A stretch of 64,000 nt of DNA, taken from Rhizorhabdus dicambivorans (GTDB taxonomy: Bacteria > Pseudomonadota > Alphaproteobacteria > Sphingomonadales > Sphingomonadaceae). Position 1 is the first letter of the stretch. Every line of letters begins with the position of its first letter. Shown here in pieces: positions 1 through 9,691 of the stretch. The stretch covers positions 3,760,001-3,824,000 of the forward strand of contig NZ_CP023449.1 in assembly GCF_002355275.1 (NCBI RefSeq), given 5' to 3'. A model generated the notes under the pieces. That model was not told the origin of the DNA. It did no database searches and was given only the letters and a program-made list of their open reading frames with translations. The position numbers were made by a program, and so were the translations under genes.

Positions 1-28
1 TGATAATGCCGTGGCTGCAGGCCCAAGA

Positions 29-934
29 TCAAGGCTGCGGGCGGCGATCGGAGTCGGGTGCGGGGTCAGCCGACAATCCCGGCAGTACCTCCGGCGCGTC
101 GGCCACATTGCCGTCGGCCGCATTGGCGGGATCGGTAGCCGCCGCCGCGGCCTCCATCACGATCGCGACCAGAGTGCCACGCTTGAGGCTATAGTAGCGC
201 ACCAGCTGGTCCGGCCTGCCGACCGGAGGCAGTTCGGTCGTACCGATCATAACCTTGAGCGATTGCGGCCGCCCCGTGCGGAGGACCGGATCGACCGCAC
301 CATCGGGGACCGTGAAGCTCTGGCCCGCGACCAGCACGTCCATGAAATAGGTGTTGCTGCCGTCGCGCTCGGACACCTTGATCCAGACATCCTCGATCGC
401 CGCGACGCTTATCGGACCGGTCGGCGCGACCGGGCCGGTGGGAACCGGCGGCGCAACCCGCCTGGCCGGGATCGGGCGATTGTCCTGGACCGTGTCGGCG
501 GCAAGCTTGGCGAGATCGCTGCTGTCGCCTTCGAAACGCAGCAGAAGATAGGCCATGCCCAGCAGCAGCGCCACGCCCAGCGCGATCATCGCCAGCAGGC
601 GCGACGGTACGCGGGTAGGATCGACCGGCTCATAGGCCTCGGGTTCGAAATGCGCGCGCTGGGCATCGCCGACCTCGTCGCGGAACGCACGCGACAGCGC
701 CTGGCCATCGAGCCCGAGCATCATCGCATAGCTTTTCACGAAGCCTGCCGAATAGGGCAGCGCCGGCAGGCTGGCACGATCGCCGCTCTCGATCGCCTCC
801 AGATGACGCAGCGGGATGCGGGTACGCGCGGCTACGTCGCTCAGTTCCAGCTGCTGCCGCGCGCGCTCAGCCGCCAGTTGCTCGCCCACGCTGCGGGGAA
901 ACAGGCCTCGATCGTCGTCCGCGCCTTCGCTCAT
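29..934 (-). CDS. RodZ-like helix-turn-helix membrane protein
   Basis: 301-aa protein with the RodZ layout: a cytoplasmic helix-turn-helix domain (about residues 15-80), one transmembrane segment (about 111-133), a proline-rich linker, and a C-terminal domain resembling DUF4115 (about 190-275). RodZ-family proteins link the MreB cytoskeleton to the cell-wall machinery and set cell shape. An upstream in-frame start at 979 exists, but ATG 934 has a good AGAGGAAAG ribosome site about 6 bases before it and gives a natural N terminus, so it was chosen. The family is clear from architecture; the role here is inferred from the family. It lies downstream of ptsP on the same strand with a gap of about 115 bp. 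Confidence 0.82.
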   Translation of the reverse strand: MSEGADDDRGLFPRSVGEQLAAERARQQLELSDVAARTRIPLRHLEAIESGDRASLPALPYSAGFVKSYAMMLGLDGQALSRAFRDEVGDAQRAHFEPEAYEPVDPTRVPSRLLAMIALGVALLLGMAYLLLRFEGDSSDLAKLAADTVQDNRPIPARRVAPPVPTGPVAPTGPISVAAIEDVWIKVSERDGSNTYFMDVLVAGQSFTVPDGAVDPVLRTGRPQSLKVMIGTTELPPVGRPDQLVRYYSLKRGTLVAIVMEAAAAATDPANAADGNVADAPEVLPGLSADPAPDSDRRPQP

Positions 935-1051
935 TGCGCTCTTTCCTCTACACTTCGGCGCAGCGACGCAAGCGGCCAATCACAAAAAATCGGCCCTTGA
1001 TCGCCGACGGAAGCGTACCGTTCCCCTGGCGTCAACGGTCTGCCGTGCAAA

Positions 1052-3331
1052 TCAGGCGACCGCAACCCCATTGCTGTCCGCCCACGCGGAAAGATCGGCC
1101 CGCAAGCTGCGCAGCGGGCGGGAAAGGAAGTCCGCCATCCGCTCGCGCAGCGCGGCGGCATCCAGGCTGCGGATCATCGCCTTGACCGGGCCGATCGCCG
1201 CGGGCGTGATCGAAAGCCGGCCGATGCCGAGCCCGATCAGCGCCATCGCCTCCAGCGGCCGCCCCCCCATCTCGCCGCAGACGCCGACGGGTACGTTCGC
1301 CTCGCAGGCCTGCCGGGTGACGCGGCCGAGGAAGCGCAATATGGCCGGGCTCAACCAATCATAGCGCTCGGCGAGCTTGGGATTGGCGCGGTCGGCGGCG
1401 AACAGGAACTGGGTCAGGTCGTTGGTGCCGATCGACAGGAAATCGAGCTTGGGCAGGATCATGTCCAGACTCTCGGCCAGCGCCGGAACCTCCAGCATCG
1501 TGCCATAACGGATCGCATTGGGGACGCCGCGACCATGATCGTGGATCCATTTGCGCTGCGCCTCGAATAGCGCGACCGCCTCGTCATATTCCCAGGGCTC
1601 GGACACCATCGGGAACATGACGCTGAGGGTGCGCCCCGCCGCCGCCTCGATCAGCGCGCGCGCCTGGACCTTCATCAGCGCGTCGCGCTCCAGACCCAGA
1701 CGGATCGCGCGCCAGCCGAGCGCGGGGTTCTCCTCATCGGCTTCGTCGTCGGTGTTGAGATAAGGCAGCGCCTTGTCCCCGCCGATGTCGACCGTGCGGA
1801 AGATCACCGGCCGGTCGCCCGCCGCCTCCAGCACCTCCCGGTAGAGGCGCTGCTGGCGCTCGCGCTGCGGCAGGGTCGCCGAGACGAGGAACTGGAACTC
1901 GGTGCGGAACAGGCCGACGCCATCGGCGCCGGTGACGTCGAGCGCAGCCATGTCGTCACGCAGGCCGGCATTGACCATCAGTTCGATGCGCAGGCCGTCC
2001 TTCGTCTGCGCGGGCAGGTCACGCATCGCGGCAAACTCGGCCCGGCGCTTCTGCCCGACCATCATCTGGGCCTCGAAAGCCTCTTCCATGGTGGCGTTCG
2101 GGCGGACCACCACCGAGCCGACGGTGCCGTCGAGCAGCAAGGTATCGCCGTCGTTGATGGTGCGCCGGACATCCCTGACGCGGCCCAGCACAGGCACGCC
2201 CATCGCCCGTGCCACGATGGTGACATGGGCCGTCAGCGAGCCCTCCTCGAGCACCACCCCCTTCAGGCGGCGGCGATCATATTCGAGAAGTTCGGCGGGA
2301 CCCAGGTTGCGCGCGATCAGGATTGAATCCTGGCGCAGGCCGAGTTGCGCCGCAGTGCCGAGCTGGCCCGAAACGATACGGAGCAGCCGGTTCGACAGGT
2401 CCTCCAGGTCGTGCATGCGATCGGCGAGCAGCGGATCGCCGATCTCACGCATCCGCATGCGGGTGCGCTGCTGCACGCGCTCGATTGCCGCCTCGGCGGT
2501 AAGGCCGGCGTCGATCGCCTCGTTGATGCGTCGTATCCAGCCCTCGTCATAGGCGAACATCTTGTACATCGCGAGGACGTCCTGATGTTCTCCCACCGCG
2601 CCGAAATCGGCCTCGCGGGTCATCCGGTCGATCTGGTCGCGCATCTTGGCGAAAGCGGAGATGACGCGGTGCCGCTCGACCTCGATATCCTCGGCGACGG
2701 TATGCTCGATCTCGATGCGCGGCTGGTGGTAGACCGCCCTGCCCCGCGCCATGCCTTCGACCAGCTTGAGCCCGGCGAGGCGCACCGGCCCGCTCTCGCG
2801 CGCATCCTTCGAACCGGAGCTGCCCTCGTCGATCAGGCCCGCGCCGGCGATCAGCTCGGCCAGCACCATCGCGACGGTCTGCAGCGCCTCGATCTCTACA
2901 TCGTCGAAGCGGCGCTGCTCGCGATGCTGTACCGCAAGCACGCCTACCGCCTGCTCGCGCCGGACGATCGGCACGCCCGCGAAGCTGTGGAACAGTTCTT
3001 CGCCGGTTTCCGGCTTATAGGCGAAGTCGGGGTGGCTGGTCGCCTCATCGAGGTTCAGCGTCTCGACATTCTGGGCGATGGTGCCGACCAGACCTTCGCC
3101 CATCCCAAGCTTGGTGACATGGACGGCGGCCTGCTTCAGGCCCCGGGTCGCGAACAGCTCCAGCGCCCCATCACGCAGCAGATAGACCGAGCACACCTCG
3201 GTATCGAGCGCCTCACCGATGATCTGGACGACATGGTTGAGCTTGCTCTGCGCCGCCGAGCGCGATGCCATCACGTCGTGCAGGCGCGTGAGAATCGTGC
3301 GCGCGGCAGAGGTGGCGGTGATCGGCGACAT
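1052..3331 (-). CDS. ptsP: Phosphoenolpyruvate-protein phosphotransferase PtsP (EI-Ntr)
   Basis: 759 aa, the usual length for PtsP. An N-terminal GAF domain (about residues 20-165) is followed by the enzyme I parts: the phosphohistidine swivelling domain with the active His in a SLTAH motif near residue 368, and a C-terminal PEP-binding TIM barrel containing GADGVGLFRTEF and CGEMGG motifs. PtsP takes phosphate from PEP and passes it to NPr in the nitrogen-type phosphotransferase system, a regulatory relay rather than a sugar transporter. The GAF domain is thought to sense nitrogen status (glutamine). It sits downstream of lysC and an NMO-like gene, a common alphaproteobacterial arrangement. 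A repeat doublet fills the gap between it and the upstream gene. Confidence 0.95.
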   Translation of the reverse strand: MSPITATSAARTILTRLHDVMASRSAAQSKLNHVVQIIGEALDTEVCSVYLLRDGALELFATRGLKQAAVHVTKLGMGEGLVGTIAQNVETLNLDEATSHPDFAYKPETGEELFHSFAGVPIVRREQAVGVLAVQHREQRRFDDVEIEALQTVAMVLAELIAGAGLIDEGSSGSKDARESGPVRLAGLKLVEGMARGRAVYHQPRIEIEHTVAEDIEVERHRVISAFAKMRDQIDRMTREADFGAVGEHQDVLAMYKMFAYDEGWIRRINEAIDAGLTAEAAIERVQQRTRMRMREIGDPLLADRMHDLEDLSNRLLRIVSGQLGTAAQLGLRQDSILIARNLGPAELLEYDRRRLKGVVLEEGSLTAHVTIVARAMGVPVLGRVRDVRRTINDGDTLLLDGTVGSVVVRPNATMEEAFEAQMMVGQKRRAEFAAMRDLPAQTKDGLRIELMVNAGLRDDMAALDVTGADGVGLFRTEFQFLVSATLPQRERQQRLYREVLEAAGDRPVIFRTVDIGGDKALPYLNTDDEADEENPALGWRAIRLGLERDALMKVQARALIEAAAGRTLSVMFPMVSEPWEYDEAVALFEAQRKWIHDHGRGVPNAIRYGTMLEVPALAESLDMILPKLDFLSIGTNDLTQFLFAADRANPKLAERYDWLSPAILRFLGRVTRQACEANVPVGVCGEMGGRPLEAMALIGLGIGRLSITPAAIGPVKAMIRSLDAAALRERMADFLSRPLRSLRADLSAWADSNGVAVA

Positions 3332-3388
3332 ATTCGCCCGCTATCAGAAAGAGGGGGGGGATTCCAACGATGGAATCTTCCTGGCAAG

Positions 3389-3477
3389 CGTCGACCCGGC
3401 GGAGACCGAGCCCGGACCGGGACGCCAGAGACGTCACCGCAAGAACCTGTGACGGCCCCGGCCTCCCCGGGGCGACG
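3389..3477. repeat. Degenerate copy of the REP-like inverted repeat doublet
   Basis: Arms at 3389-3414 and 3453-3477 match the arms of the perfect doublet at 12831-12920. By eye the left arm agrees at 22 of 26 positions and the right arm differs mainly by a one-base deletion. The flank GGCAAGCGTCG before the left arm is also shared. It lies in the gap between the NMO-like gene and ptsP, so this is a dispersed family rather than a one-off terminator. Confidence 0.7.
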
Positions 3478-3483
3478 AGAATA

Positions 3484-4500
3484 TCAGGCGGCTCTACGCT
3501 CCAGCGCCGCCGCCGCTTCCTCAATCAGGGTCTCGACGATATCGGCCAGCGGCTCTTCCTTGGTGACCATGCCGACCGATTGGCCGGCCATCACCGAACC
3601 ATGCTCGACGTCGCCGTCTATCACTGCGCGGCGGAGGGCACCGGCCCAGTAATGCTCGATCTGGAGCTGGGCCTCGCCCATCTCGACCTTGCCCTCGTCA
3701 AGTAGCTGGGCAACTTCACGCTGCTTCGCGGTGAACAGCTCGGACGAAGCATTCTTGAGCGCGCGCACCGGAATCACAGGCAGGCGCGGGTCGATCTGGA
3801 CGCTGGTGATCGCGTCACGCGCCGAGGCGCGGATGAAGGCCTTCTTGAAATTGGCGTGGGCGATCGATTCGGTCGCACAGACGAAGCGGGTGCCGAGCTG
3901 GACGCCCGCCGCGCCCATTTCCAGATAGCCGGCGATCGCCTCGCCCCGGCCGATGCCGCCCGCGACGAACACCGGCAGGTCGGCGGCGACGACCGGCAAT
4001 ATCTCCTGCGCGAGGACCGAGGTGGTGACGGGGCCGATATGGCCGCCCGCCTCCATGCCTTCGATGACCAGCGCATCGATACCAGAACGGATCAGTTTCT
4101 TTGCCAGGGCCAGCGCGGGGGCGAAGCAGATCACCTTGGCGCCCGACGCCTTGATCTTCTCGATCGCTCCGCCGGGCGGCAGACCGCCCGCGAGCACGAC
4201 ATGGCCGACACCATGCTTCGCGCAGACCTCGATCAGCTCGAACAGGTCAGGGTGCATGGTGATAAGGTTGACGCCGAACGGCTTCGATGTCAGCGCCTTC
4301 GTCCCCGCGATCTCGGCATCGAGCAGTGCCGGGGTCATCGCGCCGCAGGCGATCACGCCGAAGCAGCCCGCGTTGGACATCGCGGCGACGAGGTTGCGCT
4401 CCGAGACCCAGCTCATCGCGCCGCCAAGGATCGCGTATTCGCTGCCCAGCAGGGCCGCGCCGCGCGCCATGAGCTCGGTGAGGCGGGCCTTGCCACTCAT
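3484..4500 (-). CDS. NAD(P)H-dependent flavin oxidoreductase / nitronate monooxygenase family
   Basis: 338-aa TIM-barrel flavoprotein of the 2-nitropropane dioxygenase-like family. Visible features are the EGMEAGGHIG motif, which carries the family catalytic His, and the FMN-phosphate region FVAGGIGRGEAI ending in GVQLGTRF. Members oxidise alkyl nitronates with FMN and oxygen, but many are simple NADH:quinone or enoyl reductases, so substrate assignment is not safe. Its ATG overlaps the lysC stop codon (TGATG), so the two are translationally coupled. Confidence 0.88.
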   Translation of the reverse strand: MSGKARLTELMARGAALLGSEYAILGGAMSWVSERNLVAAMSNAGCFGVIACGAMTPALLDAEIAGTKALTSKPFGVNLITMHPDLFELIEVCAKHGVGHVVLAGGLPPGGAIEKIKASGAKVICFAPALALAKKLIRSGIDALVIEGMEAGGHIGPVTTSVLAQEILPVVAADLPVFVAGGIGRGEAIAGYLEMGAAGVQLGTRFVCATESIAHANFKKAFIRASARDAITSVQIDPRLPVIPVRALKNASSELFTAKQREVAQLLDEGKVEMGEAQLQIEHYWAGALRRAVIDGDVEHGSVMAGQSVGMVTKEEPLADIVETLIEEAAAALERRAA

Positions 4501-5756
4501 CAGGCGGCGTCCTCCGCGTCGAGGCCATAAGCCGTGTGGAGGACGCGGACCGCGAGTTCGGTGAAATCCTCGTCGATCAGCACCGAGACCTTGATCTCCG
4601 ACGTGGTGATGGCGAGCACGTTGATACCGCGCTGGGCGAGCGCTTCGAACATCTTCGAAGCGACGCCCGCATGGCTGCGCATGCCGACGCCGACCACCGA
4701 GATCTTGGCGACCTTGGTGTCATGGATCAGCTTCTGGAAGCCGATCGTGCCCCGCTCGCGTTCCAGCACGTCGAGCGAGCGGGCGAGCTCGGCCGAGGGA
4801 ACGGTGAAGGTCACGTCGGTCGATCCGGTGTCATGCGCGACATTCTGGACGATCATGTCGACATTGATGTTGGCATCGGCCAGCGGCGTGAAGATCGATG
4901 CCACCGCACCGGGGCGATCGGGCACTGCGACCAAGGTGACCTTGGTCTCGTTCTTGTCATAGGCGATGCCGGTGATGAGCTGGCGTTCCATGGCGCTTCC
5001 TTCGAGTTCTTCCTCGCCGACGATCATAGTGCCGGGGGTGGGATTGTCCGTTGGCTGGTCGAAGGAGGAGAGGACCTGGACCCTCACCTTCTCCTTCATG
5101 GCGAGCCCGACCGAGCGTGTCTGCAGCACCTTCGCACCGACCGAGGCGAGCTCCAGCATCTCCTCATAGGTGACCTTGGCGAGCTTGCGTGCCTTGGGCA
5201 CGATGCGGGGATCGGTGGTGTAGACGCCGTCAACGTCGGTGTAGATGTCGCAGCGATCGGCCTTCATCGCCGCAGCCACGGCCACGGCCGACGTATCCGA
5301 GCCGCCACGGCCGAGGGTCGTGATCCGCTCATCCTCAGTCAGGCCCTGGAAACCGGGGATGACCGCGACTTCGCCGGCGGCCATCGCCTTGCCGATCGCG
5401 TCCGAATTGATGTCCTGGATGCGGGCCGAGGCATGGGCGTCGCTGGTCCGGATCGGCAGCTGCCAGCCCATCCAGCTGCGCGCCTTCACCCCCATCGACT
5501 GGAGCACGATCGCCAGCAGGCCGCTGGTGACCTGCTCGCCAGAGGCGACGACCACGTCATATTCGCGCGGATCGTACAGCGGTGACGCCTCGCGACAGAA
5601 ATTCACGAGACGGTCGGTCTCGCCCGACATGGCCGAAACGACCACCGCGACCTCGTTGCCCAGTTCAACCTCATGTTTGACCCGGTTCGCGACGTTGCGA
5701 ATTCGCTCGATCCCCGCCATCGAGGTCCCGCCGAATTTCATAACGATGCGTGCCAT
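4500..5756 (-). CDS. lysC: Aspartate kinase
   Basis: 418 aa, typical of a monofunctional aspartokinase. The N-terminal kinase domain begins with the signature KFGGTSMAG, and two C-terminal ACT domains (about residues 265-415) bind lysine or threonine for feedback control. The enzyme phosphorylates aspartate, the first step toward lysine, threonine, methionine and diaminopimelate. It is the first gene of a minus-strand run continuing through the NMO-like gene and ptsP. It is divergent from ubiG with an 83-bp gap. Confidence 0.97.
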   Translation of the reverse strand: MARIVMKFGGTSMAGIERIRNVANRVKHEVELGNEVAVVVSAMSGETDRLVNFCREASPLYDPREYDVVVASGEQVTSGLLAIVLQSMGVKARSWMGWQLPIRTSDAHASARIQDINSDAIGKAMAAGEVAVIPGFQGLTEDERITTLGRGGSDTSAVAVAAAMKADRCDIYTDVDGVYTTDPRIVPKARKLAKVTYEEMLELASVGAKVLQTRSVGLAMKEKVRVQVLSSFDQPTDNPTPGTMIVGEEELEGSAMERQLITGIAYDKNETKVTLVAVPDRPGAVASIFTPLADANINVDMIVQNVAHDTGSTDVTFTVPSAELARSLDVLERERGTIGFQKLIHDTKVAKISVVGVGMRSHAGVASKMFEALAQRGINVLAITTSEIKVSVLIDEDFTELAVRVLHTAYGLDAEDAA

Positions 5757-5839
5757 TGCCTACCGTCTGTCCCATGGGGCCGAAAAGGCCGGAAAAGCCC
5801 TTGGGTTCAAGGGCGCGGCCCTGATAGAGAGGGGCCGCT

Positions 5840-6574
5840 ATGAACGCAAGCGCACAGAAAAATGGCTCGGTCGTTGCTGAGGAAGCGGCGCATTTCGGCC
5901 GATTGGCGGCGGAATGGTGGGATCCGAAGGGCTCCTCCGCGATGCTGCACAAGCTCAATCCGCCGCGGCTGCGGCATATCCGCGCGACGATCGACGCGCA
6001 TTGGGGAACCGATCCGGAGTCGCTGAAGCCGCTGGCGGGCCGGCGCGCGGTCGACGTCGGCTGCGGCGCGGGGCTGCTCGCCGAACCGCTGGCCCGGATG
6101 GGCGCGGCGGTGACGGGCATCGACGCCGCGCCCGAGAACATCGCGGTGGCGCGGCTCCATGCCGAGAAGCAGGGCCTGTCGATCGGGTATCGCGCCGGCG
6201 GGGCCGAGGCACTGACCGGCGAGACGTTCGACCTCGTGACGTCGATGGAGGTCATCGAGCATGTCGCCGATCCGGCCAGTTTCGTGACGACGCTTGCGCG
6301 GCTGCTCGCACCCGGCGGGATCATGATCCTGTCGACGCCGAACCGCACGCCGCTGTCGAAACTGGCGATGATCACCTTGGGCGAAGGGCTGGGCATGGTG
6401 CCAAAGGGAACGCATGACTGGCAGAAGTTCCTGACGCCCGACGAACTGGCCGGCCATATCGAGGCGGCGGGGCTGCGCGTGATAGAGCGCAAGGGGCTGA
6501 GCTTCTCGCCGGCGGTGGGCTTCCACCTGAGCGACAATATGGCGCTCGACTATTTCCTCACCGCGATCCGGTGA
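5840..6574 (+). CDS. ubiG: Ubiquinone biosynthesis O-methyltransferase UbiG
   Basis: 244-aa class I SAM-dependent methyltransferase. The SAM-binding loop [15 protein letters not shown] lies near residues 70-85, and the N-terminal part (AEEAAHFGRLAAEWWDP) is characteristic of UbiG. It performs both O-methylations in ubiquinone synthesis. The start has a GAGAGGGG ribosome site. lysC and ubiG are divergent, a conserved alphaproteobacterial neighbourhood. Its stop overlaps the GTG of the next, frameshifted, methyltransferase gene. Confidence 0.95.
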   Translation: MNASAQKNGSVVAEEAAHFGRLAAEWWDPKGSSAMLHKLNPPRLRHIRATIDAHWGTDPESLKPLAGRRAVDVGCGAGLLAEPLARMGAAVTGIDAAPENIAVARLHAEKQGLSIGYRAGGAEALTGETFDLVTSMEVIEHVADPASFVTTLARLLAPGGIMILSTPNRTPLSKLAMITLGEGLGMVPKGTHDWQKFLTPDELAGHIEAAGLRVIERKGLSFSPAVGFHLSDNMALDYFLTAIR

Positions 6575-7315
6575 GCTTCAAGGATCATTTCTCGTCCCAT
6601 GCTGCGGCCTATGCCGCCTATCGGCCCACCTACCCACCCGAACTGACCGCATGGCTGGCGTCGACCACGGCGGATCGCGGGCTTGCGCTCGACGTCGGCT
6701 GCGGCTCGGGGCAGTTGACGCTGCAACTCACGGCGCATTTCGACCGGGTCGTGGCGACCGATCCCAGCGCGCAGCAAATAGCGAATGCCGTGCAGCATCC
6801 CAGGATCGACTATCGCGTCGCCCCGGCCGAGCGGAGCGATCTGCCCGATGGCGCGGCCGATCTGCTGACCGCCGCGCAGGCAGCGCACTGGTTCGACCTG
6901 CGCGCCTTCTTCGCCGAAGCGCGGCGAACGCTTAAACCCGGTGGGAGTCATCGCGCTGATCAGCTATGCGGGCATGGAGCCCGCCGGCGAGATCGAGCGG
7001 ATCGTCGATGATTTCCGGCTGGTGACGCTCGGCGACTACTGGCCGCCGGAACGCGCGCTGGTCGAAAACCATTATCGCGACATCAGTCTGCCATTCGAGC
7101 CGATCGCAGCGCCGCCATTCTTCGTGGAGGCGCAATGGCCGCTCGCAGCCTTGATCGGCTATCTCGATACCTGGTCGGCCGTACGGGCTATGGAGCGGCA
7201 CATCGGGCGGGCGCCGCTGGAGGCGGTATCCGCCGATCTGGCGAAGGCGTGGGGAGATCCGGAGACGCTGCGCAGGATCCGCTGGCCCTTGACGATCCTC
7301 GCCGGACACGCCTGA
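6571..7315 (+). pseudogene. Class I SAM-dependent methyltransferase, frameshifted
   Basis: Starts at GTG 6571, overlapping the ubiG stop. The first frame encodes the SAM-binding loop LDVGCGSGQLTLQL and runs to the conserved K-P-G-G step. It then leaves frame, and the other frame continues as GVIALISYAGMEP to the stop at 7313-7315. One extra G in the run at 6942-6944 explains the break; removing it joins both halves into a protein of about 247 aa. The family resembles Methyltransf_11 or YcgJ-type enzymes of unknown substrate. Because the change is in a homopolymer, it could be a sequencing error rather than a true mutation. Confidence 0.8.
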
Positions 7316-7324
7316 TAGGCCGAT

Positions 7325-8116
7325 ATGTATCCTGCGATTCCCGCCGCCACCCTGATCCTGTTGCGCGACCGCCCAGGCCTGCCGCCCGAGCTGCCGATGG
7401 TCGAGCGCGGCTCCCACCTCGCCTTCGCCGCGAACCGCATGGTGTTTCCCGGCGGCCGGGTCGACGAGGACGACCGCATCATCGCGGTCCGCAGCGAATT
7501 GCTGGTCGCGGGACCCGAGATCGATCCGGAAGACCTTGCCCACCGCATCACCGCGATCCGCGAGACGATCGAGGAAATCGGGCTGGCGCCGGGCATAGAG
7601 GGGATCACCGCACCCGAGCCGATCGCCGCGATCCGCGCCGCGCTGCACGGCGGAGAACCGTTCAGCGCGATCCTGGCCCGGGAGGGCCTGCGGATCGACC
7701 CGCACGGCATCCACCCCTATTCGCGCTGGCGCCCAGACCATGAACTGTCCCGGCGCTTCGACACCCGTTTCTACATCGCCCGCGCGCCCGAGATCGGCGA
7801 GGCCGTCGCGGACGGGACCGAGAGCCACCATTGCGTCTGGGCCAGCGCCGAGGAGCATCTTATAGCCGGCGGGCTGATCTTCCCCACGGTGCGCCATCTG
7901 GAGCGACTGAGCCAGATCAGCGATTTCCCCGACGCGGTGGCCTTCGCCGGGCGCTATCCGATCGTCACCATAACGCCCTGGCATGAAGAACGGGACGGGC
8001 AGCGCTGGCTCGTCATCCCGGATGACCTGGGCTATCCGGTCACCGCTCAGCCACTTGCAGAGGTCGATCGGGATTCCGATCCGACAAGGCCTTCGAGAAC
8101 CCGCACGCCCGGATAA
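7325..8116 (+). CDS. NUDIX hydrolase (NUDT19-like)
   Basis: 263 aa. The Nudix box is present but split: FPGGRVDEDD at about residues 41-50 is separated by roughly 25 residues from RETIEEIG, which supplies the metal-binding glutamates. That insertion is known in the NUDT19/RDCP branch, where acyl-CoA or CoA diphosphate is a typical substrate. The substrate here cannot be deduced. It converges on the mannose-6-phosphate isomerase gene and their 3' ends overlap by 70 bp. Confidence 0.85.
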   Translation: MYPAIPAATLILLRDRPGLPPELPMVERGSHLAFAANRMVFPGGRVDEDDRIIAVRSELLVAGPEIDPEDLAHRITAIRETIEEIGLAPGIEGITAPEPIAAIRAALHGGEPFSAILAREGLRIDPHGIHPYSRWRPDHELSRRFDTRFYIARAPEIGEAVADGTESHHCVWASAEEHLIAGGLIFPTVRHLERLSQISDFPDAVAFAGRYPIVTITPWHEERDGQRWLVIPDDLGYPVTAQPLAEVDRDSDPTRPSRTRTPG

Positions 8117-8916
8117 GCAACATAGATGGTGCTGCCCGGAGCGATATCGATCGAGGCAGCACCCTCCACGATCAACGCATCCCCCAGTTCGACGGCGCGA
8201 CCATCGATCGCCGCGCTGCCCTCCACCGGCAGCACCCAGACCGTGGCGCTGCCGGTGCCGATCATGAAGCTGCCCGCCATCGTCCAGCGTTCGAGGACGA
8301 ATTTCTGCCGCTCGGCGAGGATGGTGCGACCCGGCGCCATGTCACGCGGCGCCGGATTGCCGGCGAAGGGTCCGAAATCGGAAACCTCCATCGCCTCGTC
8401 CAGATGCAGCTCGCGATCCGATCCATAATCGTAGAAGCGATAGGTGAGATCGAGGTTCTGCTGCACCTCCACCACCCGCAGCCCCTTGCCGATCGCGTGG
8501 ATGGTGCCGGCCGGCGAATAGATCACCTCGCCGGCGACGACCGGCTTCCAGTGCAGCATCGACTCGATCGAGCCGTCCAGCGCCCCGGCGCGCACAGCCT
8601 CGGCTTCCATCTTCTCGTGGAGACCGAGTGCGATGGTGGAATCGGCCTCCGCGGAAAGGATGATCCACGCCTCGTCCTTGCCGCGCGGGAAACCGCGCGA
8701 TCGGGCGGCAGTGTCGTCAGGATGGACCTGAACGGACAGGCGCTCGCTGGTGAAGAGATATTTGACGAGCAGTTCGCGCGGCTTGCCGGACGGATCTTCA
8801 TACCAGATCTCGCCGATGGCCGGACGGTCCGCCGGCTGATCGGCAAACAGCGGGGCAAGATCGTGACGGCCCCACGGCTTTTCTACTCGGTGCGTGGTAA
8901 GGGCCGTGACCGCCAA
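8047..8916 (-). CDS. manA: Class I mannose-6-phosphate isomerase
   Basis: 289-aa cupin-fold enzyme interconverting fructose-6-phosphate and mannose-6-phosphate, feeding GDP-mannose and surface polysaccharide synthesis. Zinc-ligand motifs of the type I family are visible: QVHPDD, then GKDEAW, and later PAGTIHAIG. The protein is of the short bacterial class (about 290-320 aa). The start is TTG, supported by GGGAG seven bases upstream. Its 3' end overlaps the converging NUDIX gene. Confidence 0.93.
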   Translation of the reverse strand: MAVTALTTHRVEKPWGRHDLAPLFADQPADRPAIGEIWYEDPSGKPRELLVKYLFTSERLSVQVHPDDTAARSRGFPRGKDEAWIILSAEADSTIALGLHEKMEAEAVRAGALDGSIESMLHWKPVVAGEVIYSPAGTIHAIGKGLRVVEVQQNLDLTYRFYDYGSDRELHLDEAMEVSDFGPFAGNPAPRDMAPGRTILAERQKFVLERWTMAGSFMIGTGSATVWVLPVEGSAAIDGRAVELGDALIVEGAASIDIAPGSTIYVAYPGVRVLEGLVGSESRSTSASG

Positions 8917-9019
8917 CTCGAATCTCCCGCTAGCTGAGGCACAAAGCTAGGGCGGGAGACTCGTTCCGCAAGAGGAGGGAAAAATAAGGCGGGTCGCCGC
9001 AATGGCGCCCGCCCGATGC

Positions 9020-9568
9020 TCAGTTGGGCAGACGGGCTTCCACCTTGTCGACCCATTCCGGATAGAAAACCGGCTCCCGGTTCGACCAGCCCGGCGCGGT
9101 CGCCGCAGCCTCGCTGATCGACTGGAGCAGAACACGCCGCTTCTCGGGATGAAGATGCGGCAGAGCCGCCGCCGCGCAGAAGGCGCCCGGCAGCCAAGGC
9201 CGCACATTGGCCCCGATCAGCCGTTCATAGAGAAAGCGATAGGCACCGAAGCTGGCGAGCCGATCCTGCCCAAGATCGAAAGCGGAAATGGTGATCAGCG
9301 GCGACAGGAAAGGTTCAATGGCATCAAGGCCGCTATCATCGGGCACGAGCTCCCGGATGTGATCGAGCCGGGTGTAGACCCGCGCCTGCGCCATGATGCT
9401 GGCAGATTCGATGACATCGCGTGACCAGCGCGCCAGCGCATCCTCTCGGCTCAGCCCGATATCGAGTGAACGGCGAATATAACGCTGGGTGGAGGCGGGG
9501 AAGCTGGCAAACTCCTTCATTTCCGCCAGCGTCATAGCGCCGTCTGCAGGTCTCATATGCGTGCCCAT
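9020..9568 (-). CDS. Hypothetical protein, 182 aa
   Basis: Not recognised. A soluble, mostly helical-looking protein with no signal peptide or membrane segment and no motif I can name. The start ATG 9568 has a good AGGGGG site seven bases upstream, and codon use looks like its neighbours, so it is very likely a real gene. It stands alone between manA and the small gene at 9809. Confidence 0.72.
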   Translation of the reverse strand: MGTHMRPADGAMTLAEMKEFASFPASTQRYIRRSLDIGLSREDALARWSRDVIESASIMAQARVYTRLDHIRELVPDDSGLDAIEPFLSPLITISAFDLGQDRLASFGAYRFLYERLIGANVRPWLPGAFCAAAALPHLHPEKRRVLLQSISEAAATAPGWSNREPVFYPEWVDKVEARLPN

Positions 9569-9672
9569 ACCAAAACCCCCTAACTGGAAGCCTAGGATGG
9601 CATCATGCGTCCATCATGGTTTACGGACGCTTAAGCCCTCGTAAGGCCTCTGTTCAGGATCGAATCATGTTT

Positions 9673-9691
9673 CTTGCTGCATTGCAACAAG
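9673..9691. promoter_or_regulatory. Small dyad in the 9569-9808 gap
   Basis: CTTGCTGCA and TGCAACAAG form a near-perfect inverted repeat (8 of 9 pairs) around one base. It lies in the 240-bp region upstream of the gene ending at 9020 and downstream of the gene at 9809. It might be an operator; nothing else in this gap is recognisable. Confidence 0.25.

Noticed and set aside
11-1000. Long plus-strand open frame opposite the RodZ-like gene
   Set aside because: GC-rich shadow frame with Arg/His-rich composition and no motif; the minus-strand gene is clear.
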